IMG/VR virus record: IMGVR_UViG_3300036852_000185
Coordinates: 1 to 41,601 of that record
Length of the DNA: 41,601 nt
Direction: 5' to 3' (one strand)
DNA from: a virus
A program made the position numbers and the translations under genes. Shown here one piece after another: positions 32,834 to 39,559 of this stretch; position 1 is the stretch's first letter; each line of letters opens with the position of its first letter. Under the pieces are notes generated by a model. That model did no database searches, was not told the DNA's origin, and saw only the letters and a program-made list of their open reading frames with translations.

Positions 32834-32914
32834 CCCCATCGGGAGAGAGGCTGAAGCGGTGAGCGAGCAGTCCATTTTAGGAGAGGACGATGAACGAGGG
32901 GAAGGACACACCAG

Positions 32915-33187
32915 ATGCCGAGTTACCCGATAAAGACCGATGCCGCAACAACTCCTCATGCGAGCGCCGACTTCAACCTGGGGATTGCAGAACAGTGGCT
33001 AGAAGCGGTTCGTAATGGCGGCGGGGCTGGCGACCCCGTGCTGGAGATTCAAGACACCGTTTCAACTGCGCTAGCTAACTGCCGCGATGCTCGAAAACTG
33101 CTGCGGGAAATACCAGCGAGGTTGCCCGTCGTGCAGAGCGAGAAGGGAGAGCGGAGTGGAAAAACCGATTCTGAGGAGCGGGGATGA
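32915..33187 (+). CDS. Hypothetical helical protein
   Basis: 90 residues (FNLGIAEQWLEAVRNGGGAG, VSTALANCRDARKLLREIPA). The stop overlaps the next ATG, which supports this frame. An ATG at 32890 with a better ribosome site (AGGAGAGG) opens a different 41-codon frame; one of the two may be a relic. The C-terminus lies in the first copy of a 39-base repeat found again at 34705. Function unknown. Confidence 0.5.
   Translation: MPSYPIKTDAATTPHASADFNLGIAEQWLEAVRNGGGAGDPVLEIQDTVSTALANCRDARKLLREIPARLPVVQSEKGERSGKTDSEERG
33142..33183. repeat. Direct repeat, copy 1
   Basis: Matches 34705-34743 over 39 bases apart from two extra G (33158-33159). The copies lie 1.56 kb apart and flank the methyltransferase block. 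Confidence 0.85.
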
Positions 33188-33408
33188 GCGGATTCTGGAT
33201 TCCAGACGGACTCGATCCGGAGGAAGCGGCCGACGAGCCCGTGAAGAAGTTGAGGCCGAGATTGCTTGGGCCGAGGAACGAGAGCGTGAGCTTGAGGAGG
33301 CCGACGAGCGCCGCCAAGCAGCCCGCGACGCTGCAATCGACTCTGCCCTATGAAGCCTGGATTGATGAGCAAGTGGAGCGGGCGTATGGGGAAGGGTCGC
33401 GGCCGTGA
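33184..33408 (+). CDS. Hypothetical protein with frame ambiguity
   Basis: 74 residues in this frame. The start (SGFWIPDGLDPEEAADEPVK) and end (YEAWIDEQVERAYGEG) read naturally, but the middle is Arg/Pro/Ser-rich with rare-looking AGG/AGA codons. Over the same bases another frame reads REEVEAEIAWAEERERELEE, a natural coiled coil. Either two frames overlap or paired indels have shifted the middle. Starts and stops are coupled to neighbours in the frame given. Confidence 0.5.
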   Translation: MSGFWIPDGLDPEEAADEPVKKLRPRLLGPRNESVSLRRPTSAAKQPATLQSTLPYEAWIDEQVERAYGEGSRP

Positions 33409-33506
33409 AGGAGCGGGGTGAGAAGCCGAGCGATTTGCAATCGCGCAGCGGTCACACAAATGGGGCGGCACCGCTTGCACGGCCCTCCCCCAGTCAACGG
33501 AAATGA
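33405..33506 (+). CDS. Possible short peptide gene
   Basis: 33 residues from GTG overlapping the previous stop (KERGEKPSDLQSRSGHTNGA...). Polar and disordered. It fills the gap to the next gene. Weak evidence. Confidence 0.35.
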   Translation: MKERGEKPSDLQSRSGHTNGAAPLARPSPSQRK

Positions 33507-33513
33507 GGTTCCG

Positions 33514-33717
33514 ATGACAGACGAGACTCTAACGAGGTTGATCCAAAAGCCTGGCGGCAAGGCCCACCTGCCTAAGTTCGGTGGGTTCCAGTATTCCCAG
33601 CAAGCCGCCTGCGGGATCGCCGTTCGGCCGCTTGAGCAAATGCGGATTGTGAGTGACACCGAGGTACGACCCGACGAGTTGTGTCGCCGCTGCTTCGATG
33701 AGCGGGGTGAGAAGTGA
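33514..33717 (+). CDS. Small Cys-containing protein before the methyltransferase
   Basis: 67 residues; ATG 33514 follows a GAGG. A zinc-like arrangement appears as QQAACG, then ELCRRCFDERGEK near the end. Its stop overlaps the methyltransferase GTG. Function unknown. Confidence 0.6.
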   Translation: MTDETLTRLIQKPGGKAHLPKFGGFQYSQQAACGIAVRPLEQMRIVSDTEVRPDELCRRCFDERGEK

Positions 33718-34706
33718 ATGTCTGCGGATCGCTTTTCTCAGGTGACGGACTCCTCGACTACGGCCTCGCTCTCGCCGGATGGGAACACGCCTTCTTCTGC
33801 GAGTCCGAACCCGACCGCCGCGCCATCTTGTCTATGCGATGGCCCGGAGTGCCGATCTACGAGGACGTGCGATCGGTGGATGGCGGTGCGCCTCGCGTCG
33901 ATCTTCTCGCGGGAGGATTTCCTTGCAAGGGAGCCTCTGTCACCGGAGACGGAACGGGACTCGACCATCCTGAGACTGCGCTGTGGCGGGAGATGGCCCG
34001 AATCGTCGGCGTACTTCGACCCCGATTCGTCCTCATCGAGAACGTCGCAAACCTCCTCGTCGTGGCGCGATCCAAGGGCGAGCCTCCTGGAACCGCGTGG
34101 GGAGAGGTATCTGGCGACCTGGCCTCGCTCGGCTATGTGTGCGCGTGGGATTGTCTACCCGCTGCCGCCTTCGGCGCCCCGCACTTCCGTGATCGGGTCT
34201 ACGCCGTTGCTGCCGATTCCGCATGGGATGCCGAAGGAGAAGCAAGCGCGCCGGCCGGGACCAACGGGCAACGAGCTCGGGCGAGCGATCACGCTGCTTC
34301 CGACACCACGGGCCAGGGTGGACAAGGAACACGGCCCGGAAGGACACCATCGGGGCGAGCTACGCGCAACGGTCACCCTCTTGCCGACGCCGACCGCGAA
34401 CGACGACAACAAGAGTCCCGAAGCGCACCTGGCGATGAAGGCCCGCATGAGTGGGCCGCGGAACACGATTATCCAACAGCCGTCGCGTGGGGCGAGTACG
34501 AGCCAGCTATCCGGCGATGGGAAGCCGTCCAAGGCCCCGCACCTGCACCCCTGTTTCGTGGAGTGGATGCTAGGGACGCCCGCTGGGTGGTCCGCTCCCG
34601 ATTGTCAGCTCTCGGCGATGGAGTTCAAGTCCAGGCCGGCCACTTCCTCGGAGCGAAGCTGATGGAGCTGAACCGCGAGCTACAAGCCGTTCAGAAAGCC
34701 GCATGA
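33714..34706 (+). CDS. C5-cytosine DNA methyltransferase
   Basis: 330 residues from GTG overlapping the upstream stop. Motif I is SLFSGDGLLDYGL (6-18). Motif IV, GGFPCKGAS (67-75), carries the Pro-Cys nucleophile. Motif VI, FVLIENV (105-111), carries the Glu-Asn. Motif VIII-like is GAPHFRDRV (154-162). The C-terminal part has AWGEYEPAIRRWE and LSALGDGVQVQAGHFLGA (motif X-like). It would methylate cytosine in phage DNA, probably as protection from host restriction; no partner nuclease is seen. The FVEWM motif often found in such phage enzymes is absent from this frame but present in the +1 frame. Confidence 0.88.
   Translation: MNVCGSLFSGDGLLDYGLALAGWEHAFFCESEPDRRAILSMRWPGVPIYEDVRSVDGGAPRVDLLAGGFPCKGASVTGDGTGLDHPETALWREMARIVGVLRPRFVLIENVANLLVVARSKGEPPGTAWGEVSGDLASLGYVCAWDCLPAAAFGAPHFRDRVYAVAADSAWDAEGEASAPAGTNGQRARASDHAASDTTGQGGQGTRPGRTPSGRATRNGHPLADADRERRQQESRSAPGDEGPHEWAAEHDYPTAVAWGEYEPAIRRWEAVQGPAPAPLFRGVDARDARWVVRSRLSALGDGVQVQAGHFLGAKLMELNRELQAVQKAA
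33718..34662 (+). other. Fully open +1 frame inside the methyltransferase gene
   Basis: ATG 33718 opens 314 codons in the +1 frame. The text carries family-like motifs: SSSSRTSQTSSSW, LATWPRSAM (132-140), YPLPPSAPRTS, two LLPTP repeats (193-197, 221-225), and HPCFVEWMLGTPAGWSAPDC (277-296). From memory, these occur together in many annotated phage proteins linked to methyltransferases. It may be an overprinted gene, a shadow, or the result of frameshifts. Confidence 0.5.
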
Positions 34707-34743
34707 AGGGAGAGCGGAGTAAAAACCGATTCTGAGGAGCGGG
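34705..34743. repeat. Direct repeat, copy 2
   Basis: Second copy of the repeat at 33142-33183, lacking two G. It lies at the start of the next gene, where the missing bases alter the reading frame. Confidence 0.85.
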
Positions 34744-34775
34744 TCGAAACGATTGACGAAACTTGCGACGACGAG

Positions 34776-34964
34776 ATGTGCAATTACAAGGGCACCTACA
34801 CGATGACGGCCCGTTGCTCGAACTGCGGCTGGGAAGAACGGGTGAAGATCACGAAGGGCCACGATGTGGTGGGGGTTCTGATGAGAACCGCTCGTCCTCG
34901 TTGCGAAACCCGCCGACTCCATGCTGGCGATTTCGTTGAGGCCGTTTCGGGGAGCGGGGCATGA
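34776..34964 (+). CDS. Zinc-ribbon protein, possibly 5'-truncated by a frameshift
   Basis: 62 residues. YTMTARCSNCGWEERVKITK gives a zinc knuckle, with a further Cys in RPRCETRR. No good ribosome site lies before ATG 34776. Upstream, an ATG at 34703 overlaps the methyltransferase stop, and adding the two G present in repeat copy 1 would join it in frame to this sequence (KGERSGKTDSEERVETIDE). The original gene was probably longer and lost its start by a two-base deletion. Confidence 0.55.
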   Translation: MCNYKGTYTMTARCSNCGWEERVKITKGHDVVGVLMRTARPRCETRRLHAGDFVEAVSGSGA

Positions 34965-34987
34965 CCAACCAACCAAAGGAGCAAGCG

Positions 34988-35539
34988 ATGAACGAAGTAC
35001 CGTGGATCAGAAGCGGAACGGGCGCAACCCCGGCTGACGGTGGCTGCGTCATGCAGATGGTCGATTGGGTGTCGCGCAACGAGTGGTCGGACAAGCCACC
35101 CTGCGTGCATCCGGTGATCCGGGTCTTGGCAATTGACATCAACGACCGATTGGGCGACGACGAGCGCCAGAAGCTCCTCGACTTGATCCCCCGGATGATG
35201 AACACCGCCGGGGGCGACGAGGCGCTGACCCGCAAGCTCCTGGGCCATCTGGCCCGACGCAGCTACAAGCTGTACGAGACGTGGACGACGAAGGCGCACT
35301 ACGACGACGGAGGTGCGGTTCTAGCCTGCATCGAAGCAGCCGAGCAAGGCGAGGCTGCGGAGGCTGCGTGGGCTGCGGAGGCTGCGTGGGCTGCGGAGGC
35401 TGCGTGGGCACCTGACTACCTGGGCCTCCTCACCGGCCTTCTCGATCGCTACGACGAGCTGGTGGACCGAGGGGAAGTCGAACAGGTTGACCTCACTCCC
35501 GTCTGCGAGGTCATGAACCGCGAACCCGTTTCTGCATGA
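34988..35539 (+). CDS. Phage protein of the 'CVMQMVDWVS...PVIRVLAIDIND' type
   Basis: 183 residues from ATG 34988, which has AAAGGAG upstream; ATG 34961, overlapping the previous stop, is an alternative. GGCVMQMVDWVSRNEWSDKP, then CVHPVIRVLAIDINDRL and LLDLIPRMMNTAGG recall a family of actinophage proteins of unknown function. Residues encoded by 35354-35407 are three identical AAEAAW units. The C-terminus is helical and acidic. Confidence 0.72.
   Translation: MNEVPWIRSGTGATPADGGCVMQMVDWVSRNEWSDKPPCVHPVIRVLAIDINDRLGDDERQKLLDLIPRMMNTAGGDEALTRKLLGHLARRSYKLYETWTTKAHYDDGGAVLACIEAAEQGEAAEAAWAAEAAWAAEAAWAPDYLGLLTGLLDRYDELVDRGEVEQVDLTPVCEVMNREPVSA
35354..35407 (+). repeat. Three tandem 18-bp units
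   Basis: Exact 18-bp units (gctgcggaggctgcgtgg) at 35354, 35372 and 35390, encoding AAEAAW three times. The frame is kept, so copy number could vary without breaking the gene. Confidence 0.9.
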
Positions 35540-35772
35540 CCGACCAACCGAAACACCTGGAAGTGGAGCGGGTGAAAATCGGCGATTGGTTTCGAGAGGT
35601 AGGACCACGGTTGTCAACGCACTTCTACCTTCCGGCCGAGGTCGAGGTCATTGAGATCGGGTTCGGCAAGGTGCGCATCCGAGCAGCGTGGGGGTGGACG
35701 GACACGATGCCCTTGGATATTTTGCTGAATCGCAAGCGGTGGCATCCCATTGCGTCGAAGGAGGCCCAATGA
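35536..35772 (+). CDS. Small beta-rich hypothetical protein
   Basis: 78 residues, ATG overlapping the previous stop. A beta-barrel-like pattern (VKIGDWFREVG, VEVIEIGFGKVRIRAAWGW) suggests an SH3-like fold. Function unknown. Confidence 0.6.
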   Translation: MTDQPKHLEVERVKIGDWFREVGPRLSTHFYLPAEVEVIEIGFGKVRIRAAWGWTDTMPLDILLNRKRWHPIASKEAQ

Positions 35773-36074
35773 TTGGTCCCGAACAAGCGCAAGCAGAGAG
35801 GCGGATCTATGTTTGCATGAACGACTACTTCAACTATCCGTGGTGCAGCGAGGCGCTTGCCGACTTCCTCGGTGACACCCGATCCTGCAAGCAGCCGCTA
35901 GTTCTGTATGAGCCCGCTTCCGACCTAGAGCGGCTACGAGAGGCGATCAGAAAGCATCGCGACGAACTGGATGCGGCTGCGCTGCACGGGGCCAAACGCG
36001 ACCGCGATCAAGTGGACAACGATCTCTACAACACCGCTTTTCCTGGCGGAGAGGAGCCTGTCGATGGGGAGTAA
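35769..36074 (+). CDS. Hypothetical protein
   Basis: 101 residues; ATG 35769 overlaps the previous stop. It has an N-terminal YVCMNDYFNYPWC segment and a long C-terminal charged helix (LERLREAIRKHRDELDAAAL). Function unknown. Confidence 0.58.
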   Translation: MIGPEQAQAERRIYVCMNDYFNYPWCSEALADFLGDTRSCKQPLVLYEPASDLERLREAIRKHRDELDAAALHGAKRDRDQVDNDLYNTAFPGGEEPVDGE

Positions 36075-36294
36075 GGCCCGATTCATTCAACGATGGGCGC
36101 AACGCAGGCTCGCCAGGATGCTGCCGCGACTTGAGGCCGAACTAGAGGATGCGGAGGACAAATTGGCACGGCTCAACCGTTTCCATCGTGACTTCGGCGG
36201 TCGCGCTACGCGCATCCTGGAACAGGAGAAGCGGATTGAGCGAAAAGCCCGACAAGTGGAGCGAGCGCGTGAAGCGCTGGAGGCCCGCTCCTGA
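36064..36294 (+). CDS. Coiled-coil protein
   Basis: 76 residues, almost wholly a basic coiled coil (LEAELEDAEDKLARLNRFHR, KRIERKARQVERAREALE). It overlaps the previous gene by 11 bases and its stop abuts the next ATG (TGATG). Function unknown. Confidence 0.58.
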   Translation: MGSKARFIQRWAQRRLARMLPRLEAELEDAEDKLARLNRFHRDFGGRATRILEQEKRIERKARQVERAREALEARS

Positions 36295-36479
36295 TGCCCG
36301 AGCAGCCCACCGAACTGACGCTCGAACAAGAACGCGACCGCCTAGCCGCCGTGATCCGTGACTGGATTCACGAACAACCGTTTAGCGAGTGCAACATGGG
36401 CGCCGATACATGCCCCGACTGGCCGCTGACCTACGAGCTTACCGACCGAATTCTGGTGGGAGTTGGTATCCGTATCTAG
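36294..36479 (+). CDS. Small hypothetical protein
   Basis: 61 residues. EQERDRLAAVIRDWIHE then a Cys-containing NMGADTCPDW segment, a pattern seen in other small phage proteins. Overlaps the next gene. Function unknown. Confidence 0.55.
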   Translation: MPEQPTELTLEQERDRLAAVIRDWIHEQPFSECNMGADTCPDWPLTYELTDRILVGVGIRI

Positions 36480-36927
36480 CTCCGAGCAGCCCAAGGGGGA
36501 GCGGTTGAGGGCGGCGATTGACGAGTTCGCTGACATCACCGTTCCGTCTGGCTACGGCGTTCTGGATCGGCGCGAGTACGATAGGTCCAAAGCCGAGGTC
36601 TACGTCGCCCTCGAAGCAGTCGAACACGATCTCGCCCGAGTACGGGAGCCCGGAAAGCAGACACGGGCCGCAGAGCGATTTGAACGGCTGGACGACATAC
36701 ACCAGCAGACGGTCGCCGAGATGGTCGAGCAGTCGGATCGGGCTAAAGCCGCCGAACGCGAGGCCGCTTCCCTACGTGCGAGGGTAGAGGAGTTTGAGCG
36801 GGTGCTGACTACGCTCATCGAGATTGACGCAACGGGCGACCGCTGCTGGCTTAGCTCTGATCCCGGTCCTACGGCAGGTACAATCCGCTCCCTGCTCTCA
36901 CCCCTAACCGCTCCTGAGGAGGATTGA
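36463..36927 (+). CDS. Helical hypothetical protein
   Basis: 154 residues from a TTG that lies inside the previous gene; other starts are possible. A long alpha-helical chain (residues 55-120, VAEMVEQSDRAKAAEREAAS) ends in a short Pro-rich tail. Function unknown. Confidence 0.52.
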   Translation: MVSVSSSEQPKGERLRAAIDEFADITVPSGYGVLDRREYDRSKAEVYVALEAVEHDLARVREPGKQTRAAERFERLDDIHQQTVAEMVEQSDRAKAAEREAASLRARVEEFERVLTTLIEIDATGDRCWLSSDPGPTAGTIRSLLSPLTAPEED

Positions 36928-37095
36928 ATGAAAGCTGAGATCAAGCAAGCGCCAGGAACCATCCCCGGCCTGTACGACATTCACTTGGAGAACGGAACGG
37001 TGCTGCGCGACCTGACCGCGAATCAGGTGAGCTACGTCATCGCCAAGGAAGGCCTAGTGCCCGCTTCTGGGGTCAGAGGAGGACTAGATGGCTGA
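36928..37095 (+). CDS. Small hypothetical protein
   Basis: 55 residues with GAGGAGG before the ATG. A beta-hairpin-like PGLYDIHLENGTVLRDLTAN is followed by QVSYVIAKEGL. It overlaps the 12-residue frame at 37088. Function unknown. Confidence 0.6.
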   Translation: MKAEIKQAPGTIPGLYDIHLENGTVLRDLTANQVSYVIAKEGLVPASGVRGGLDG

Positions 37096-37126
37096 GTTCG
37101 AAGTCACGATCACGACGGACTGGTGA
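37088..37126 (+). CDS. 12-residue micro-ORF with strong ribosome site
   Basis: MAEFEVTITTDW, preceded by AGAGGAGG at good spacing. Its stop overlaps GTG 37123 of the next gene. It may be a leader that delivers ribosomes to that GTG, or the remnant start of a lost gene. Confidence 0.45.
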   Translation: MAEFEVTITTDW

Positions 37127-37740
37127 CCCGTCCACGGACAAGCGAAGAACTCGCTCGAGCTTTGAGCATCTCCGAGCAAAGCCTTCGAGGAATGCGGATC
37201 ACCTATCGAAAGAAGTACGGCAATGGCTTCGAGGAGAAGCTTCACGGGTGGTTGGTGGCGACCTGGAAGGAGACGCGCGACGAGGATTACTTTCTGCGCG
37301 CCGGCGCCCTTCCATCGGGATTGGGGCAACGGCCGCAGAACCCCCGCCCAACGGCGTTGGGACGCGGCAGGACGGGGCGAAATAGACCGGCGGGCAAGGG
37401 ACGAAGACGCCACCACAAGACCGTCACGAAGCCTCCCACAGCCTCACAAATAGCCCAGGCAGCGGAGCAGTCCGCTTACGTTTCGTATCGGGACTCTTTG
37501 GACGCCGGTGCTGTCCCCACGAGTTACCAGAATGTGATCGACGTTCGATCACGGGAGCGATGGGTGGAGCACAAGCGCAACACAAATCGAGAAGCCGAGA
37601 CTCAAGCGGACCTCCGGCGCGTCAACGCCGAGCTTAGGGAGCTGGTCACGCGAGCCGTGAAGATGGGAGTCGATCCCGTCCAGGTACTCGCGCCGGTGGC
37701 GAGGGAGATCAAGGCCCAGCATCGGGACTTGGCGGCATGA
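37123..37740 (+). CDS. HTH-containing basic protein
   Basis: 205 residues from GTG. The N-terminus (TSEELARALSISEQSLRGMR, then ITYRKKYGNGFEEKLHG) is helix-turn-helix-like. A basic, disordered middle (GRGRTGRNRPAGKGRRRHHK) joins it to a C-terminal helical part (QADLRRVNAELRELVTRAVK). DNA binding is likely. As it lies just before the packaging block it could be a late-gene regulator or a second small-terminase candidate. Confidence 0.6.
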   Translation: MTRPRTSEELARALSISEQSLRGMRITYRKKYGNGFEEKLHGWLVATWKETRDEDYFLRAGALPSGLGQRPQNPRPTALGRGRTGRNRPAGKGRRRHHKTVTKPPTASQIAQAAEQSAYVSYRDSLDAGAVPTSYQNVIDVRSRERWVEHKRNTNREAETQADLRRVNAELRELVTRAVKMGVDPVQVLAPVAREIKAQHRDLAA

Positions 37741-38024
37741 ATAGACCTCTCTATGTACAGGTGCCTCTAAGGCACGATGGATGGCAACGTACTGCGTTCG
37801 TAACCGATTCGCCCGATCCAGTTGTGCAAGCGGCACAATGGCTCGACAGCACGCCTCACATTATCTGCGGAGAATGCAAGCGGTATCTGACCCACGCTGA
37901 GCAGGAGGTTGTACGCAAGCGAGCAATAGCCGAGGCGATGGAGGCGTGGCGCGCTCCGACACCGAGGCCCAAGTGCTGGGGAATGCATGGTGAACATCGC
38001 TCGCCGATGCTGTCCGGGCAGTGA
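37737..38024 (+). CDS. Hypothetical protein with Cys pairs
   Basis: 95 residues, ATG overlapping the previous stop. A beta start (PLYVQVPLRHDGWQRTAFVT) leads to ICGECKRYL, then a helix and KCWGMHGEH. Probably zinc-binding. Function unknown. Confidence 0.58.
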   Translation: MNRPLYVQVPLRHDGWQRTAFVTDSPDPVVQAAQWLDSTPHIICGECKRYLTHAEQEVVRKRAIAEAMEAWRAPTPRPKCWGMHGEHRSPMLSGQ

Positions 38025-38209
38025 AGGAGAGAGAGTCAACCGAGGCTGAGGGCAGCCGAGGCGGCTTCATAGTTTGCGAGTGCGGTCGCCACGGCGACTA
38101 CGTTTATCCCGGGGCGCGGTGCGTCTGCGGGCGGATCGTTAAGAATGCGGATGAACAGGCGCGGATCTACGCCCAGCAGGTCGCGGAGAAGAACCGACGC
38201 CGAGATTGA
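38021..38209 (+). CDS. Small zinc-ribbon protein
   Basis: 62 residues from GTG overlapping the previous stop. FIVCECGRHGDYV and RCVCGRIVKN give a four-Cys ribbon; a basic helix ends the chain. Function unknown. Confidence 0.6.
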   Translation: MKERESTEAEGSRGGFIVCECGRHGDYVYPGARCVCGRIVKNADEQARIYAQQVAEKNRRRD

Positions 38210-38294
38210 GGCGACTTCTGGGGCAACGGTGGTCTATGCGTTTGATCAGGCGATGCTGAAGCTGGCGAGAAGGGCCGGGATCAGGTGGTCGTAG
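38151..38294 (+). CDS. Possible overlapping small protein
   Basis: 47 residues from ATG 38151 in a second frame, overlapping the zinc-ribbon gene. Its second half (TVVYAFDQAMLKLARRAG) reads naturally. No ribosome site. Low confidence. Confidence 0.3.
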   Translation: MNRRGSTPSRSRRRTDAEIEATSGATVVYAFDQAMLKLARRAGIRWS

Positions 38295-38316
38295 CATCCG
38301 TCCGAGAGGTGAAGCT

Positions 38317-38397
38317 ATGATTCCTTCCGGCTTCAGTCCGCCCCGAGATAGCGGGCGGCCCCAGGTGGGCGAGCGCGACAAGTTCACCGACCCCTGA
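38317..38397 (+). CDS. 26-residue peptide coupled to small terminase
   Basis: MIPSGFSPPRDSGRPQVGER and six further residues; GAGAGGTGA precedes the ATG. Its TGA overlaps the next ATG (TGATG), so it may set terminase translation. Confidence 0.45.
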   Translation: MIPSGFSPPRDSGRPQVGERDKFTDP

Positions 38398-38969
38398 TGC
38401 CCCACCGAAACCAATACAGCCCGGAGCAGATCGACGCCGGCCTGACGGCGATGGCATGTGTGAATGGGAACCGCCGCAAGGCCGTTGAGCTTTTGGAGCG
38501 GGCAGGCAAGCTACCGATTCCCGCAGGCACCCTGACGGACTGGGTCCAGAGCGTCCACAAGGATCGCTACGCGCAGATTAGGGAGGCTGTCCTACCTGCC
38601 CTTAATGCACGGATGGCAGAGTCACACGAAGCCCTGGTAGACGCTTACAACGACCTTCAGTGGGAAGCGATCGACCAGGTGAAGCTAGGACTCCCCGAGG
38701 CCAACGCCTCCCAAGCCTCGAACATCGCCAAGAACGCAGCCATCGGAGCCGGGATACATACCGAGAAGGCCCAGCTCAGAAGGGGAATGCCAACCCAGAT
38801 TCACGGACAGGAAGACTTGGCCTCCACCCTGAAAGCGTTGGCGAGTAACCCAGCGTGGCGCAAGATCGTCCAGGTGGACCCACGGCTGTTGGTGGAAGGC
38901 GACGCCCATCATCCGCATCCCCTGCCGCAAAAGGGAACCACGCCTGAGCCACGCCTACTCAAGCCATGA
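38397..38969 (+). CDS. Probable terminase small subunit
   Basis: 190 residues. An N-terminal HTH-like region (NGNRRKAVELLERAGKLPIP, then AGTLTDWVQSVHKDRY) is followed by a long oligomerising helix and NIAKNAAIGAGIHTEKAQLR, then RGMPTQIHG. The order HTH, helix, 'GI.TEKAQLLRG.PT' matches small terminases in many actinophages. It would recognise the packaging site and recruit the large subunit. The separation from terL is unusual. Confidence 0.68.
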   Translation: MPHRNQYSPEQIDAGLTAMACVNGNRRKAVELLERAGKLPIPAGTLTDWVQSVHKDRYAQIREAVLPALNARMAESHEALVDAYNDLQWEAIDQVKLGLPEANASQASNIAKNAAIGAGIHTEKAQLRRGMPTQIHGQEDLASTLKALASNPAWRKIVQVDPRLLVEGDAHHPHPLPQKGTTPEPRLLKP

Positions 38970-39197
38970 TGATGTGTGCAACATGGCTTAGACATGCGGC
39001 ACGTGCGTTCCTAGCTACCGACTGAGCGACCGCTCGAAGCGAAAACCGAAACCGACCCAAACGCGTCAGCCGTGCGTAGGGGGCCGGGGAGTGGGCGAGC
39101 CACGCGTGCCTGACGTATGTATATAACACCCAGGGCGTAGATCCAGCAGAACAAACGGCCGCGTATATACGACCGCCCCGGTATATACGCTGAGGGA
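38970..39197. other. Intergenic region upstream of RHH regulator
   Basis: 228 bases without a gene. The last 80 hold the operator sites (39115-39188). A packaging site is possible, as this lies just after the probable small terminase gene. Confidence 0.4.
39115..39188. promoter_or_regulatory. Operator array for RHH regulator
   Basis: CGTATATACG (39162-39171) is a perfect 10-bp palindrome. GTATATAC recurs at 39181-39188, 18 bp away centre to centre, and GTATATAA at 39119-39126. They end ten bases before the RHH start, suggesting autoregulation. Confidence 0.6.
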
Positions 39198-39455
39198 ATG
39201 CGAAAGCAGATCGGGCTGAAGCTCGACACAGAACTTCTGAAACGAGTGGACGAGGCTCGTGGGATAACACCTCGGACGGCCTGGATCGAGCTGGCCCTTC
39301 AGGCGAAGCTCAGGGAGGCGCCATCCCTCGAACCAACCCCAGACTCCGATGTCTTCAAGGCAGCCGACCCCACCACTTACGAGCAGCGCGTTAAGGAGCT
39401 TTCCAAGACCCTCCCCCGCTCAACCGCCGAGCGGATAGCGAAGCTCGAAACCTAA
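39198..39455 (+). CDS. Ribbon-helix-helix DNA-binding protein
   Basis: 85 residues. KQIGLKLDTELLKRVDEARG, then ITPRTAWIELALQAKL, is a canonical ribbon-helix-helix: a beta-strand (QIGLKLD), helix A and helix B. The C-terminal half is a helical tail (YEQRVKELSKTLPRSTAERI) that may bind a partner. The ribosome site is GAGGGA. It probably binds the GTATATAC palindromes upstream and regulates the packaging and virion operon. Confidence 0.8.
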   Translation: MRKQIGLKLDTELLKRVDEARGITPRTAWIELALQAKLREAPSLEPTPDSDVFKAADPTTYEQRVKELSKTLPRSTAERIAKLET

Positions 39456-39460
39456 AGCTC

Positions 39461-39533
39461 CCACGGACCCCTCCCTCCGTGGACCCTCGCCCGAGCCTCC
39501 TCGGTTGGGCCATCACCCGACCCTCGGGCGAGG
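39461..39533 (+). terminator. Tandem hairpins after RHH gene
   Basis: Stem one pairs CCACGGA 39461-39467 with TCCGTGG 39476-39482. Stem two pairs 39485-39495 with 39523-39533 (11 bp), with a second 7-bp stem nested inside. No U-run. It could attenuate transcription or form an RNA switch before the next gene. Confidence 0.55.
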
Positions 39534-39559
39534 GAGACCTAATCCAGAAAGGAGAACGG

